A stretch of DNA of 64,000 bases from Paenibacillus borealis. Its GTDB lineage: Bacteria; Bacillota; Bacilli; Paenibacillales; Paenibacillaceae. Each line of letters opens with the position of its first letter. Position 1 is the first letter of the stretch. Where the stretch lies: NCBI RefSeq assembly GCF_000758665.1, contig NZ_CP009285.1, positions 620,001 to 684,000 of the forward strand, read 5' to 3'. Made by a program: the position numbers and the translations under genes. A model generated the notes under the pieces. It saw only the letters and a program-made list of their open reading frames with translations. It made no database searches and was not told where the DNA came from. Positions 39,841 to 48,245 of this stretch are shown here, in pieces.

Positions 39841-42018
39841 ATGAATTGGTTAAAAAGGCTGGGTTCCGACGTCGTATTGCTGGGTATTCTGCTGCTGGCG
39901 GCTGTTCTGTACGGATATGGAATCTGGAATGATCAATATGTCAATACGTACTACACTACCGCAGTAGGGAGCATGCTGCAGAGCTTCCATAATTTCTTCT
40001 TCGCTTCACTTGACTCTGCCGGATCCGTAACTGTCGATAAGCCGCCGGTTACGTTCTGGCTGCAGACGTTAAGTGCACTGATCTTTGGCCTGCATGGCTG
40101 GAGTGTCATTCTGCCGCAGGCACTGGGCGGTGTAGGTTCAGTATTGATCGTCTATCTGCTTGTGAAGCCTACTTTCGGAAAAGCCGCTGCTCGGCTAGCT
40201 GCCCTGGCTATGGCGGCTACACCGGTAGCAGCCGCAGTGAGCCGCACGAATAATATTGATGCGCTGCTGGTGTTTACTTTGCTGCTGGCGGCATGGTTTT
40301 TGTTCAAAGGCATCAGAACCGGCCGGATGGGGAGTTTACTGGCTGCATTCGGGCTGATTGGTGTAGCCTTCAACGAGAAGATGCTGCAGGCCTATATGGT
40401 TGTTCCGGCATTCTATCTCTTCTATATTCTGGCTGCCAGGGTCAACTGGAAGAAGAAGACCGGGACTCTGGCCGCCTGCACCGCAGTGCTGCTGGCAGTT
40501 TCGCTCTCATGGGCGGTGATCGTTGATTCCATACCGGCGGACAAACGTCCTTATATCGGAAGCAGCGGAACCAACTCGGTGCTCAATCTGGCTTTTGGCT
40601 ATAACGGTGTGTCCCGTTTGACCGGTGACCGCAGTACAGGCGGCACCGGAAGCGGCGGCGGTTTTGGCGGCGGCGGAATGCCCGCAATGAACGGGGAGAT
40701 GCCGGGGTTTGGCGGTGAGATGCCGGCGATGAATGGAGCTGGCGGATCGTGGGCCGGAGCCGGGCAAGGCCAGGAGCAGGGCCAGAGCAGTGCAGCTGGC
40801 GATAGTCAGCGCCGTGGTAACGGCGGAACCGCTCCGGGCCAAGGCGACGGGGGCCGGGGAACCGCTTCCGGACAGGATGGCGGAATGCAGGGGCAAGAGG
40901 CGGGGAGCGGATTCAATGACGGCGGGCGTGCATTTGGCGGCGGAGACGGCGGCCAAGGCGGACGCGGCGGGATGAACGGCGGCGGTGGCGCTGGCGGGAT
41001 GTTTAATACCGGTACAGCCGGTCCGCTGCGGTTGTTCCAATCCGAGTTATCGGGCCAAGCCAGCTGGCTGCTGCCGTTCGTGTTGTTCGGCTGCATCGGG
41101 ATCTTTGCCAGCCTGCGCCGGAAGAATTTCACCCGGAAGCATAAGGAGGCCTTGTTCTGGCTCGCCTGGCTGGTGCCGGTCATGGGATTCTTCAGCATCG
41201 CCGGCTTCTTCCACCAGTATTATCTGATTATGATGGCTCCGCCGGTTGCGGCGCTGGCAGGTGCAGGCTGGTCACAGCTCTGGAGCTATTACAAGGAGCG
41301 TGCATCCTGGCTGTCCTGGCTGCTTCCGGCAGCGGTACTCGCAACAACGGTGCTCGAGGTATATATCATCCATCCTTATAACGATACCATTGGCCGCGGC
41401 TGGTCCATTGTTGTTCTGGCCGCAGGTGTTGCAGCTTCCGTAGTGCTGCTTATCCTGCGGCTGCTGAAAGCTGGCGCAAATAAGCATTCATTGGTGCATG
41501 CGGCAGCGGTAACGGGACTTCTGGTTCTGCTGATCGGTCCGCTCTACTGGGCATTTACGCCGATCACTTATGGTAACAACAGCATGACTCCGGCGGCAGG
41601 CCCGGACAGCAGCAGTTCTGGCGGTATGGGCGGCAGAAACAGTGCTACAGGCGTTAACGAGAATCTGCTGGCCTATCTTAAAGAAAACAACACCGGTGAG
41701 AAATACCTGTTCGCAGCTATGGATTATGGAACGGCAGGTGCTTATATTATCGACGAGGGCGAGTCGGTGGTCATCCTTAACGGCTTCAATGCATCAGACG
41801 TGCCTTACACGACAGATTCGCTCAAGGCGCTCGTAGAGAGCGGTCAGGTGAAATACTTCCTGGTTAGCAGCGGCGGCATGGGCGGCGGACGCGGAGGCGG
41901 CAGCTCGGAAATTACATCTTGGATCACTGAGAACGGGACTGAGATTCCGTCTGCAGACTGGCAGGGAGCTTCAAGCGGCGGCAATGGCGGAACATTATAC
42001 GAAGTCACTCTTAATTAA
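39841..42018 (+). CDS. GT39-like membrane glycosyltransferase (YkcB-like) with glycine-rich insert
   Basis: This protein has about 725 residues. An N-terminal GT39/ArnT-like membrane domain (about 10-240) has the acidic catalytic loop SAGSVTVDKPPVTFWLQ; the core continues at about 395-560. Between them, residues about 265-392 form an extraordinary Gly/Met/Gln/Asn-rich low-complexity loop that should face the outside; smaller glycine-rich tracts occur near 580-600 and 677-690. YkcB-type proteins use a polyprenyl-phosphate sugar made by the neighbouring GT2 enzyme (YkcC) to glycosylate envelope acceptors. ATG 39841 has GGAG upstream and matches the usual N-terminus; upstream in-frame ATG 39769 is less likely. 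Confidence 0.85.
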   Translation: MNWLKRLGSDVVLLGILLLAAVLYGYGIWNDQYVNTYYTTAVGSMLQSFHNFFFASLDSAGSVTVDKPPVTFWLQTLSALIFGLHGWSVILPQALGGVGSVLIVYLLVKPTFGKAAARLAALAMAATPVAAAVSRTNNIDALLVFTLLLAAWFLFKGIRTGRMGSLLAAFGLIGVAFNEKMLQAYMVVPAFYLFYILAARVNWKKKTGTLAACTAVLLAVSLSWAVIVDSIPADKRPYIGSSGTNSVLNLAFGYNGVSRLTGDRSTGGTGSGGGFGGGGMPAMNGEMPGFGGEMPAMNGAGGSWAGAGQGQEQGQSSAAGDSQRRGNGGTAPGQGDGGRGTASGQDGGMQGQEAGSGFNDGGRAFGGGDGGQGGRGGMNGGGGAGGMFNTGTAGPLRLFQSELSGQASWLLPFVLFGCIGIFASLRRKNFTRKHKEALFWLAWLVPVMGFFSIAGFFHQYYLIMMAPPVAALAGAGWSQLWSYYKERASWLSWLLPAAVLATTVLEVYIIHPYNDTIGRGWSIVVLAAGVAASVVLLILRLLKAGANKHSLVHAAAVTGLLVLLIGPLYWAFTPITYGNNSMTPAAGPDSSSSGGMGGRNSATGVNENLLAYLKENNTGEKYLFAAMDYGTAGAYIIDEGESVVILNGFNASDVPYTTDSLKALVESGQVKYFLVSSGGMGGGRGGGSSEITSWITENGTEIPSADWQGASSGGNGGTLYEVTLN

Positions 42019-42048
42019 GTAACTACATCATTTGAGGAGGAGCTGCCC

Positions 42049-43032
42049 ATGAGCACCCAAGTGCGCTATTCCATAATTATACCGATGTTCAATGAAGAGG
42101 AAGTCATTCAGGAGACGTACCGGCGGATCAAAAAAGTAATGGGAGCAACAGGTGAGCCCTATGAGCTGCTCTTCGTCAATGACGGCAGTACGGATAACTG
42201 TGCGCAGATGATCGAGGAGTGCAGCTACTGGGATGAAAGTGTGAAGCTGATTGATCTGTCCCGTAATTTCGGCCATCAGATAGCCATTACAGCAGGGATG
42301 GATTATGCGCTTGGCGATGCCGTTGTCATTATAGATGCGGATCTGCAGGACCCGCCTGAACTGATTCTGGATATGATTGCCGAGTGGAAAAAAGGCTATG
42401 AGGTCGTTTATGCCAAGCGCATCAAACGAAATGGGGAATCGCTGTTCAAAAAGTGGACAGCAGCCCTCTTTTACCGGATACTCCGCTATTCGACAGATAT
42501 CTCTATCCCGGTGGACACCGGAGATTTCCGGCTGATTGACCGCAAAGTCTGTGATGAGCTGAAGCGTCTGCCGGAGAAAAACCGTTTTGTCCGCGGACTG
42601 GTAAGCTGGGTGGGCTTCCGCCAGAAGGCGCTTGAATACGAGCGTGATGAACGGCTGGCCGGTGAAACCAAATATCCGCTGAAACGCATGATTAAGCTGT
42701 CTCTGGACGGCATTACCTCCTTCTCCTACAAACCGCTGAAGCTGGCGGGCTATCTGGGAGCTCTGCTGTCCGCATCCGGCTTTCTGTACCTTATGTATGT
42801 GCTCTACCTGGCGCTCTTTACGGACGAGGCCGTTAAGGGCTGGGCGTCGATGATCGGGATTACGCTAACCTTCAACGGGTTTGTGCTGATTATGCTGGGT
42901 GTGCTGGGCGAGTATGTCGGCCGGATCTATGACGAGTCCAAGGGGCGTCCGCTCTACATTGTTCAGGAGTTCTACGGCGGCAAGAAGCAGCAGAGTACGC
43001 AGAAGCACAGAGTAGCGCATCTTAACAAATAA
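42049..43032 (+). CDS. GT2 glycosyltransferase (polyprenyl-phosphate sugar synthase, YkcC/GtrB-like)
   Basis: This 327-residue enzyme has an N-terminal GT-A domain (YSIIIPMFNEEEVIQETYRR, FVNDGSTDNC, IDADLQDPPELI with the DxD-type metal site) and two C-terminal helices (about 233-255 and 268-290). It transfers glucose or similar from a nucleotide sugar to undecaprenyl phosphate on the cytoplasmic face. GAGGAGGAG precedes the ATG. It lies between the GT39-like gene and galU, and the three look like one pathway: UDP-glucose, lipid-linked glucose, transfer outside. Confidence 0.92.
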   Translation: MSTQVRYSIIIPMFNEEEVIQETYRRIKKVMGATGEPYELLFVNDGSTDNCAQMIEECSYWDESVKLIDLSRNFGHQIAITAGMDYALGDAVVIIDADLQDPPELILDMIAEWKKGYEVVYAKRIKRNGESLFKKWTAALFYRILRYSTDISIPVDTGDFRLIDRKVCDELKRLPEKNRFVRGLVSWVGFRQKALEYERDERLAGETKYPLKRMIKLSLDGITSFSYKPLKLAGYLGALLSASGFLYLMYVLYLALFTDEAVKGWASMIGITLTFNGFVLIMLGVLGEYVGRIYDESKGRPLYIVQEFYGGKKQQSTQKHRVAHLNK

Positions 43033-43054
43033 TACGGCAGGGAGGCCTCCACCC

Positions 43055-43987
43055 GTGAAAATCAGAAAAGCTGTAATCCCCGCTGCGGGGCTGGGTACAC
43101 GTTTCCTGCCGGCCACGAAGGCCCAGCCGAAGGAAATGCTGCCTATCGTCGATAAGCCGGCGATTCAATATATCGTCGAAGAAGCGGTCCGTTCGGGTAT
43201 TGAGAGTATCATCATCGTGACCGGGCGGGGCAAGAAGTCGATTGAGGATCATTTTGACAAATCGGTTGAACTGGAGCAGACGCTGCTGGACAAAGGAAAG
43301 CTGGACCTGCTCCGCGAAGTGCAGGGAATCAGCGAGCTGGCGAGCATTCACTACATCCGGCAAAAAGAGCCGCTCGGCCTCGGACATGCCATCTCCTGTG
43401 CGGAACAGTTCATCGGGGATGAGCCGTTTGCGGTGCTGCTGGGCGATGATATTATGGTATCCGAAACCCCGGCAATCGCGCAGATGATGCGGCTCTACGA
43501 ACATTCCGGGCAGACGATTGTCGGCGTACAGCAGGTGCTGCCGCAGGACGTTCATAAGTATGGCATTATTGACTCGGCCGGTTCTGTGGAGGGCGTACAT
43601 GCCGTGAACGGGCTGGTCGAGAAGCCGTCGCCGCAGAATGCGCCGTCGGATTATGCCATAATGGGGCGCTATATACTCCAGCCGTCCATCTTCTCCGTAT
43701 TGAATAAGCTGGAGCGCGGAACCGGCGGCGAATACCAGCTGACCGATGCACTGCATGAAATATGCGGCCGGGAGGGAATGATGGCTCTGACACTGCAGGG
43801 CAAACGGTATGATATCGGCTCCAAATTCGGCTATATCCAGGCTACGCTGGAAATGGGGCTGCAGCGGGAAGAGCTGCGCCCGCTGCTGCTGCCCTACATG
43901 CGGGAGCTGCTCTCAGGGATGGAGGCCGGTGATGTCCCGTACCGGACTGCGCTGCGGAGTGCGGGTGCTGGCAGAGGCAGCAGGTAG
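43055..43987 (+). CDS. galU: UTP-glucose-1-phosphate uridylyltransferase
   Basis: This 310-residue enzyme makes UDP-glucose. It opens with KAVIPAAGLGTRFLPATKAQ and PKEMLPIVDKPAIQYIVEEA, the nucleotide-binding and active-site motifs of GalU/GtaB, and has LGHAISCAEQFIGDEPFAVLLGDD later (in two parts). GTG 43055 follows GGGAGG. The gene ends the ykcB-ykcC-galU cluster and is followed by a strong terminator. Another UDP-glucose gene (gtaB) may exist elsewhere. Confidence 0.95.
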   Translation: MKIRKAVIPAAGLGTRFLPATKAQPKEMLPIVDKPAIQYIVEEAVRSGIESIIIVTGRGKKSIEDHFDKSVELEQTLLDKGKLDLLREVQGISELASIHYIRQKEPLGLGHAISCAEQFIGDEPFAVLLGDDIMVSETPAIAQMMRLYEHSGQTIVGVQQVLPQDVHKYGIIDSAGSVEGVHAVNGLVEKPSPQNAPSDYAIMGRYILQPSIFSVLNKLERGTGGEYQLTDALHEICGREGMMALTLQGKRYDIGSKFGYIQATLEMGLQREELRPLLLPYMRELLSGMEAGDVPYRTALRSAGAGRGSR

Positions 43988-44023
43988 GATGAGCCGGCTG
44001 TTACGGCTGAGAGGCACTGAGGG

Positions 44024-44076
44024 CTGCTCAGGACGATTGCGGTAAGCGAACCGTGATCATCCTGAGCAGTTTTTTG
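44024..44076 (+). terminator. terminator of the ykcB-ykcC-galU operon
   Basis: CTGCTCAGGACGAT and ATCATCCTGAGCAG form a long stem, followed by TTTTTTG. Confidence 0.9.
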
Positions 44077-44109
44077 TTGCGGCTGAACTCTGGAGCAGTA
44101 TCGTTAACT

Positions 44110-44215
44110 CCGAGTTCCGAGTTCCGAGTTCCGAGTTCCGAGTTCCGAGTTCCGAGTTCCGAGTTCCGAGTTCCGAGTTCCGAGTTCCGAGTTCCCGAGT
44201 TCCCGAGTTCCCGAC
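44110..44215 (+). repeat. 7-bp microsatellite (CCGAGTT) changing to an 8-bp unit
   Basis: Twelve perfect head-to-tail copies of CCGAGTT run from 44110 to 44193, then two copies of the 8-bp variant CCCGAGTT (44194-44209) and a decayed end. A unit of 7 bp is prone to strand slippage, so copy number should vary between strains. It lies downstream of the galU terminator and outside genes. Confidence 0.95.
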
Positions 44216-44261
44216 CCCCGACGCATAACGCCCCGTTATAGCGCCCGGCTTTTATGAAGAA

Positions 44262-44452
44262 CATGGAATCTTGCACAAAATACAACAATCCAAAGAAATA
44301 TAGCTGGGGAAATCGGAAATCCTGCACGAAATACAACAATTTAGCGCGCTGGAGCCTCTCTTACGATGAAATGTTGTATTTTCTGCAGCAATATTTACTT
44401 TGCCATCTCCCCGAGCTTGAAATCCTGCATTTAGTACAACAATCCTCAGACT
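44262..44452. repeat. dispersed-type intergenic repeat with about 51-bp spacing
   Basis: The element AATCCTGCA...TACAACAAT occurs at about 44267-44290, 44318-44340 and 44422-44443 (TACAACAAT at 44281, 44332 and 44435; 51 and 103 bp apart). One inverted copy has ATGTTGTA at 44371. Frames across it have no ribosome binding site. The layout (direct and inverted units on a 51-bp grid) mirrors the array at 14.3 kb although the sequence differs. Confidence 0.7.
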
Positions 44453-44582
44453 GGATAAGCGGCAACGGGTATAGTGGCGCTTATCCCTCTGATGATAAAT
44501 GTTATTTCTTAGCTTACGGAACTTGATGCATTTATCTGCCAACAGCAGCCTAGTTAGGTTGCCTAATTCTTATCCCTCGCAA

Positions 44583-44629
44583 CAAAAAAACGAACGGCCT
44601 CTCATCCATATTGAAAGGCGGTTCGTTTG
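44583..44629 (-). terminator. terminator of the half-size flavoprotein gene
   Basis: On the minus strand AACGAACCGCCTTTC and the AGAGGCCGTTCGTT arm form a stem followed by TTTTTGTT. Confidence 0.8.
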
Positions 44630-44666
44630 CATTTTCTTATATCGGGATCTTACGGGCCTGCCTGAA

Positions 44667-45233
44667 TTAAGCCTTCAGCAAGTCGTGATCGACATACCGC
44701 GCGCCGTTCAGCTCGCTGATAACATTAATAGCAACCTTCGCACCGTCACCGGCAGTAATAATAGCGTGGACACTCACTCCGGCAACCGTTCCTGCTGCCC
44801 AGATACCTTCAATGTTAGTTTTGCCTTCTGCAGTAGCTGCAATAACTGTCTTGATTCGCGGCTCCGTGCCATCCTTGGTTTCCACTCCGGCCTTGGCGGC
44901 CAGATCAGTCAGCACACCTGTAGCCAGAATAACATGCTTGGCTTCATAAGTAGCTCCGCTCTCGGTTTCGATTACAAACCCTTCACCGCTTGCGCTCAGT
45001 CCGGCAGCCTGCTCAGCGACCAGCTCAGCTCCGAATTTCACGGCCTGCTTATGTCCGGTCTCCACGAGGTCCGGCCCGCCGATTTCGCTGATTCCGTAAA
45101 AGTTCTCATACCAGCCTCTGCGGGTCATGCCTTTGTCATTGTCGATCAGCAGTGTTTTTTTGCCCGCCTTGGCGGCGAACAAGGCGGCACTTGCACCGGC
45201 AGGACCGGCGCCGATAATAGCGATTTCGTACAT
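44667..45233 (-). CDS. half-size FAD-dependent oxidoreductase (thioredoxin reductase-like)
   Basis: This 188-residue flavoprotein has the FAD dinucleotide motif IIGAGPAGASAALFAAKAG (about 5-23), the ATG motif HVILATGVL, and the C-terminal FAD motif GIWAAGTVAGVSVHAIITAG. The NADPH-binding domain and the CxxC disulfide of thioredoxin reductase (about 320 residues) are absent, so this is only the FAD half. Short TrxR-like proteins are known in Firmicutes but their electron donor is unclear. AGGAGG precedes the ATG. It is monocistronic. Confidence 0.85.
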   Translation of the reverse strand: MYEIAIIGAGPAGASAALFAAKAGKKTLLIDNDKGMTRRGWYENFYGISEIGGPDLVETGHKQAVKFGAELVAEQAAGLSASGEGFVIETESGATYEAKHVILATGVLTDLAAKAGVETKDGTEPRIKTVIAATAEGKTNIEGIWAAGTVAGVSVHAIITAGDGAKVAINVISELNGARYVDHDLLKA

Positions 45234-45415
45234 AAGATAACCAACCTCCTAATAATTTTGTTAGCTTAGCCTCAATGATACACCTCGGATAATACCCGCG
45301 CAGGAAGCCTTAGCCTTAAGTTTTGTTAACTTGACCCAACGGATTTGCTCCAAGCTCTCGATGAGGACAGCCGTTTCTTCTGCTTACTATTATATCGTTA
45401 ATTACAGGTCATTAG

Positions 45416-47080
45416 CTAATCCGGCAGGCAAGGAAGAGATACTTTGAAGGTTGTGGATTCACCAGGAGTGCTGGTTACAGTAATCTCTCCTTGATGCGCC
45501 TCCACGATAGACTTGGTAATGGATAATCCGAGCCCTGAACCTCCGTATTTTCTGGTGCGGGATGAATCGCTGCGGTAGAACCTGTCGAAGACATGCGGGA
45601 GATGACCGGCTGAAATACCGGAGCCGTTGTCTTGTACAGTCAGAACAGCCACTTTACCTCTGGCATGCAGCGAGATCTGAATCGCTCCGGATTCCTCATC
45701 CGTATGCTGCACGGCGTTATGGAATAGATTAAGAATAACCTGCTTTATTTTATCAGGATCAACAGGGCCGCGTACGCCATAAGAAATATCGAAGTTCACC
45801 TTTCGTTTGCCGGCCAGCACCAGCAGCTGCGGCTGCATCTCGTCAATCATCTCTCCGAGCAGCAGATTCTTAACCCTCAGCTGCGGAGCACCATCCATAC
45901 GGGCGAGCAGCAGCAAATCCTCCACCAGCTTGTTGATCCGTTTGGCTTCTCCATGCATGCTGTTGAGCGCACTATAGAGCTGGTCCCGGTTATCGGCTGC
46001 TCCCCGGAGCAATACCTCCAGAAATCCGTATATTGAGGTCAGCGGGGTTCTTAGCTCATGGGAGGCATCTGCCGCGAACCGGCGCATCTGTTCTTTAGCC
46101 TCACGTTCATTGTGAAAAGAAATCTCCAGACGCTCCAGCATTCCGTTAAACGACTGGGAGAGCTTGTCGACCTCAAGCTGTCCCTGATCTACAGGGAAAC
46201 GCACATCCAGATTGCCGGCGTCGATGCTTTGGGCGGATTCGCCCATATTGGACAAGGGAATCAGCGTTTTGCGCAGCGCGGGTAAGTACAGGAAGAGTCC
46301 CGCCAGCAGAGCGACCACTGATAATGCACCAAAAATAAGCAGCTGCTGCATGATTACATCTCTAAGCGGTCCAGTTTCGACACTCATCTGGAGCAGCATT
46401 TTATTGGCGCCTGGTCTGCCGAGATTCATGAAAACTGCCAAATGCTCGTTGCCGTCTGCTGCGGTAATCAGCCTGTATTTCCCGGTTGCCTTATCGGATG
46501 ACTGCTTCAGCAGGCTGTTGTACTCCTCGTTGCTCATTCTTGGTGCTGCTGAAGTAGACAGGGTCTCTTCCTGCAGATCCTTGAAGGTGCCGTCAGAGCT
46601 GTAGATAGCTATTGTGGTATGAGCGTCCAGCAGCAGCGGGCGGCGGTCCCCATAGAAACGCCTATTGTCCGGACTCATATTAGCGGTGTCCGTCCCCATT
46701 CCGCCGGGAGTTCCGCTCTGGGGGCTGCTGTTCTGGCCCGGATTCATACTGGCAGTATTGCCGGGAGCATAGGTGCCGCCAGAAGCTCCGTTTGCTGCTC
46801 CACTCTGGGTGCTGTCTCCGGCACTGCTGTTCTCAACTGCCGGGTTGTTCAGCGGATTATTAAGATTGATGTAATAGAATTCGCGCGGTACGGAACGCAT
46901 CTGGGTTTCCATCGCCTCCGCACGGTTGCTGTAGATGAAATTCCGCATCAGAGCATACTGGAGTACCCCGATCAGAATCAGCAATACGGACAGGATTAAC
47001 AGCGAGGTGGCCAGCAGCTGTTTGCGCAGGGATCGCGGTGCCTGAAGTTTGCTGAAGAAGCCCCTGGTCCGGGCAATCAT
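45416..47080 (-). CDS. sensor histidine kinase
   Basis: This 554-residue kinase has TM1 (about 24-45), an extracytoplasmic domain (46-245) with a Ser/Gly/Asn/Pro-rich low-complexity stretch (about 84-138), TM2 (246-266), a HAMP linker, HisKA with H341 in ADASHELRTPLTSIYGFL, and an HATPase domain ending with GSGLGLSITKSIVEAHQGEI. It phosphorylates the response regulator whose gene overlaps its start by four bases. The signal is unknown; the pair is separated from ykcB-galU only by repeats and a flavoprotein gene and may respond to envelope changes (inference). Confidence 0.92.
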   Translation of the reverse strand: MIARTRGFFSKLQAPRSLRKQLLATSLLILSVLLILIGVLQYALMRNFIYSNRAEAMETQMRSVPREFYYINLNNPLNNPAVENSSAGDSTQSGAANGASGGTYAPGNTASMNPGQNSSPQSGTPGGMGTDTANMSPDNRRFYGDRRPLLLDAHTTIAIYSSDGTFKDLQEETLSTSAAPRMSNEEYNSLLKQSSDKATGKYRLITAADGNEHLAVFMNLGRPGANKMLLQMSVETGPLRDVIMQQLLIFGALSVVALLAGLFLYLPALRKTLIPLSNMGESAQSIDAGNLDVRFPVDQGQLEVDKLSQSFNGMLERLEISFHNEREAKEQMRRFAADASHELRTPLTSIYGFLEVLLRGAADNRDQLYSALNSMHGEAKRINKLVEDLLLLARMDGAPQLRVKNLLLGEMIDEMQPQLLVLAGKRKVNFDISYGVRGPVDPDKIKQVILNLFHNAVQHTDEESGAIQISLHARGKVAVLTVQDNGSGISAGHLPHVFDRFYRSDSSRTRKYGGSGLGLSITKSIVEAHQGEITVTSTPGESTTFKVSLPCLPD

Positions 47081-47763
47081 ACAAGGTCCACCCGGTACCC
47101 CGCGCCGCGCAGGGTGCGGATAATCCGGTGATCCTTATCGCCTAGCTTCTCGCGGAGTGAACGGATGTAGACCTCAACGATATTCTCCTCGCCGCCGAAA
47201 TCATATCCCCATACCTTGTCCAGAATCATGGGTTTACTGAGCACCAGCCCGTGATTAATAACCAGATATTGCAGCAGCTCGTATTCGGTAGGCGAGAGCT
47301 CCAGCACCTCATCCTTGTGGCGGATTTCTTTGCGGCGGCCGTCAATGCGGAAGGGGCCGCAGCGCACCTCGCCGAGCAATCCGGGGAACTGATTCCGCAG
47401 ACGGGCCTGAATTCTGGCCAGCAGCTCATCGAAGCTGAAGGGCTTGACCATATAATCGTCCGCGCCGATAGACAGGCCTTTGACCCGGTCATCCACTTCA
47501 TCCTTGGCGGTAAGCATGATCACGGCTACTTCCGCCTCCTCTGAACGGAGGTAGCGGACGACCTCGAATCCGTCCATGCCGGGCATCATGACGTCAAGAA
47601 TCACAACATGCGGCTTGAATTCTGCGGCCGCAGCGATTGCACCCGTACCATCCGGGGCGGTTTGTACTTCAAATCCTTCGTTAATCAGTCCCAGTTCCAG
47701 GAACTGAAGTATATGAGGCTCATCATCCACCAGAAGCAACCGGACGCCTTGCGCAGCTTTCAT
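47077..47763 (-). CDS. OmpR-family response regulator
   Basis: This 228-residue protein has a receiver domain (LLLVDDEPHILQF, phospho-acceptor Asp in VVILDVMMPGMDGF, Lys in MVKPFSFDEL) and a C-terminal winged helix (ELSPTEYELLQYLV, VWGYDFGGEENIVEVYIRSL). ATG 47763 has GGAGGAAC seven bases upstream; an in-frame ATG at 47778 precedes that site and is rejected. It overlaps the kinase gene by four bases. A pair of ATGGTTAATC repeats with a 13-bp period lies 110 bp upstream and may be an autoregulatory site. Confidence 0.93.
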   Translation of the reverse strand: MKAAQGVRLLLVDDEPHILQFLELGLINEGFEVQTAPDGTGAIAAAAEFKPHVVILDVMMPGMDGFEVVRYLRSEEAEVAVIMLTAKDEVDDRVKGLSIGADDYMVKPFSFDELLARIQARLRNQFPGLLGEVRCGPFRIDGRRKEIRHKDEVLELSPTEYELLQYLVINHGLVLSKPMILDKVWGYDFGGEENIVEVYIRSLREKLGDKDHRIIRTLRGAGYRVDLV

Positions 47764-48245
47764 TAACAGTTCCTCCATATTCAGTGATTATAGTGTCCAT
47801 AGTATGACGCTATACGTTGAACGTTTGCTGAAAATAGGTCTTTGGAGCCAAAGATTGGATTCAGAATTGTCGTTCATGGTTAATCATAATGGTTAATCTA
47901 ATTATACGGAAATATTAATGTTATTAATAAGGAATATAGTTATAAATTTAATGTTTTTGAAGCGGACAATAAAGGGTTTTGACGGCGGGTAGAGAACACT
48001 TTACAATAAGGATACAAACCGGGTTTTGAGCGATTTTCCTGGAAAACCGGCAACATGTCCCGATTCTTTGTTTCCTTCCCCGTTTTAAATCTTATTCATT
48101 CCTGTCACGCGCATTTCTTATGGTTTGCTTCTTTCCGCTTCATTTCTTTTTGGGTTTCTATTTGGGCTCTACACTACTACACCGCACTAATCATTCAACC
48201 TATTTATTACATGTTTTATTACCCATAAGTCAAGGAGGCTCTTCC
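47764..48245. other. divergent region and long glgC leader
   Basis: Left of about 47900 is the upstream region of the response regulator gene, with direct repeats ATGGTTAATC at 47876-47885 and 47889-47898. The glgC promoter is TTGACG (47979-47984), 17 bp, TACAAT (48002-48007). The leader of about 230 nt contains an early hairpin (CCGGGTTTT with AAAACCGG, about 48018-48049) and a markedly pyrimidine-rich, probably unstructured stretch up to AAGGAGG at 48231. Confidence 0.6.

Noticed and set aside
44499..45269. 256-codon open frame on the plus strand covering the half-size flavoprotein
   Set aside because: The minus-strand frame has intact FAD motifs, AGGAGG and a terminator; the plus-strand frame has none of these.
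48120..48245. N-terminal extension of GlgC by 42 residues
   Set aside because: The extension is encoded by a pyrimidine-rich leader with no ribosome binding site, while AAGGAGG directly precedes ATG 48246 and the usual GlgC start.
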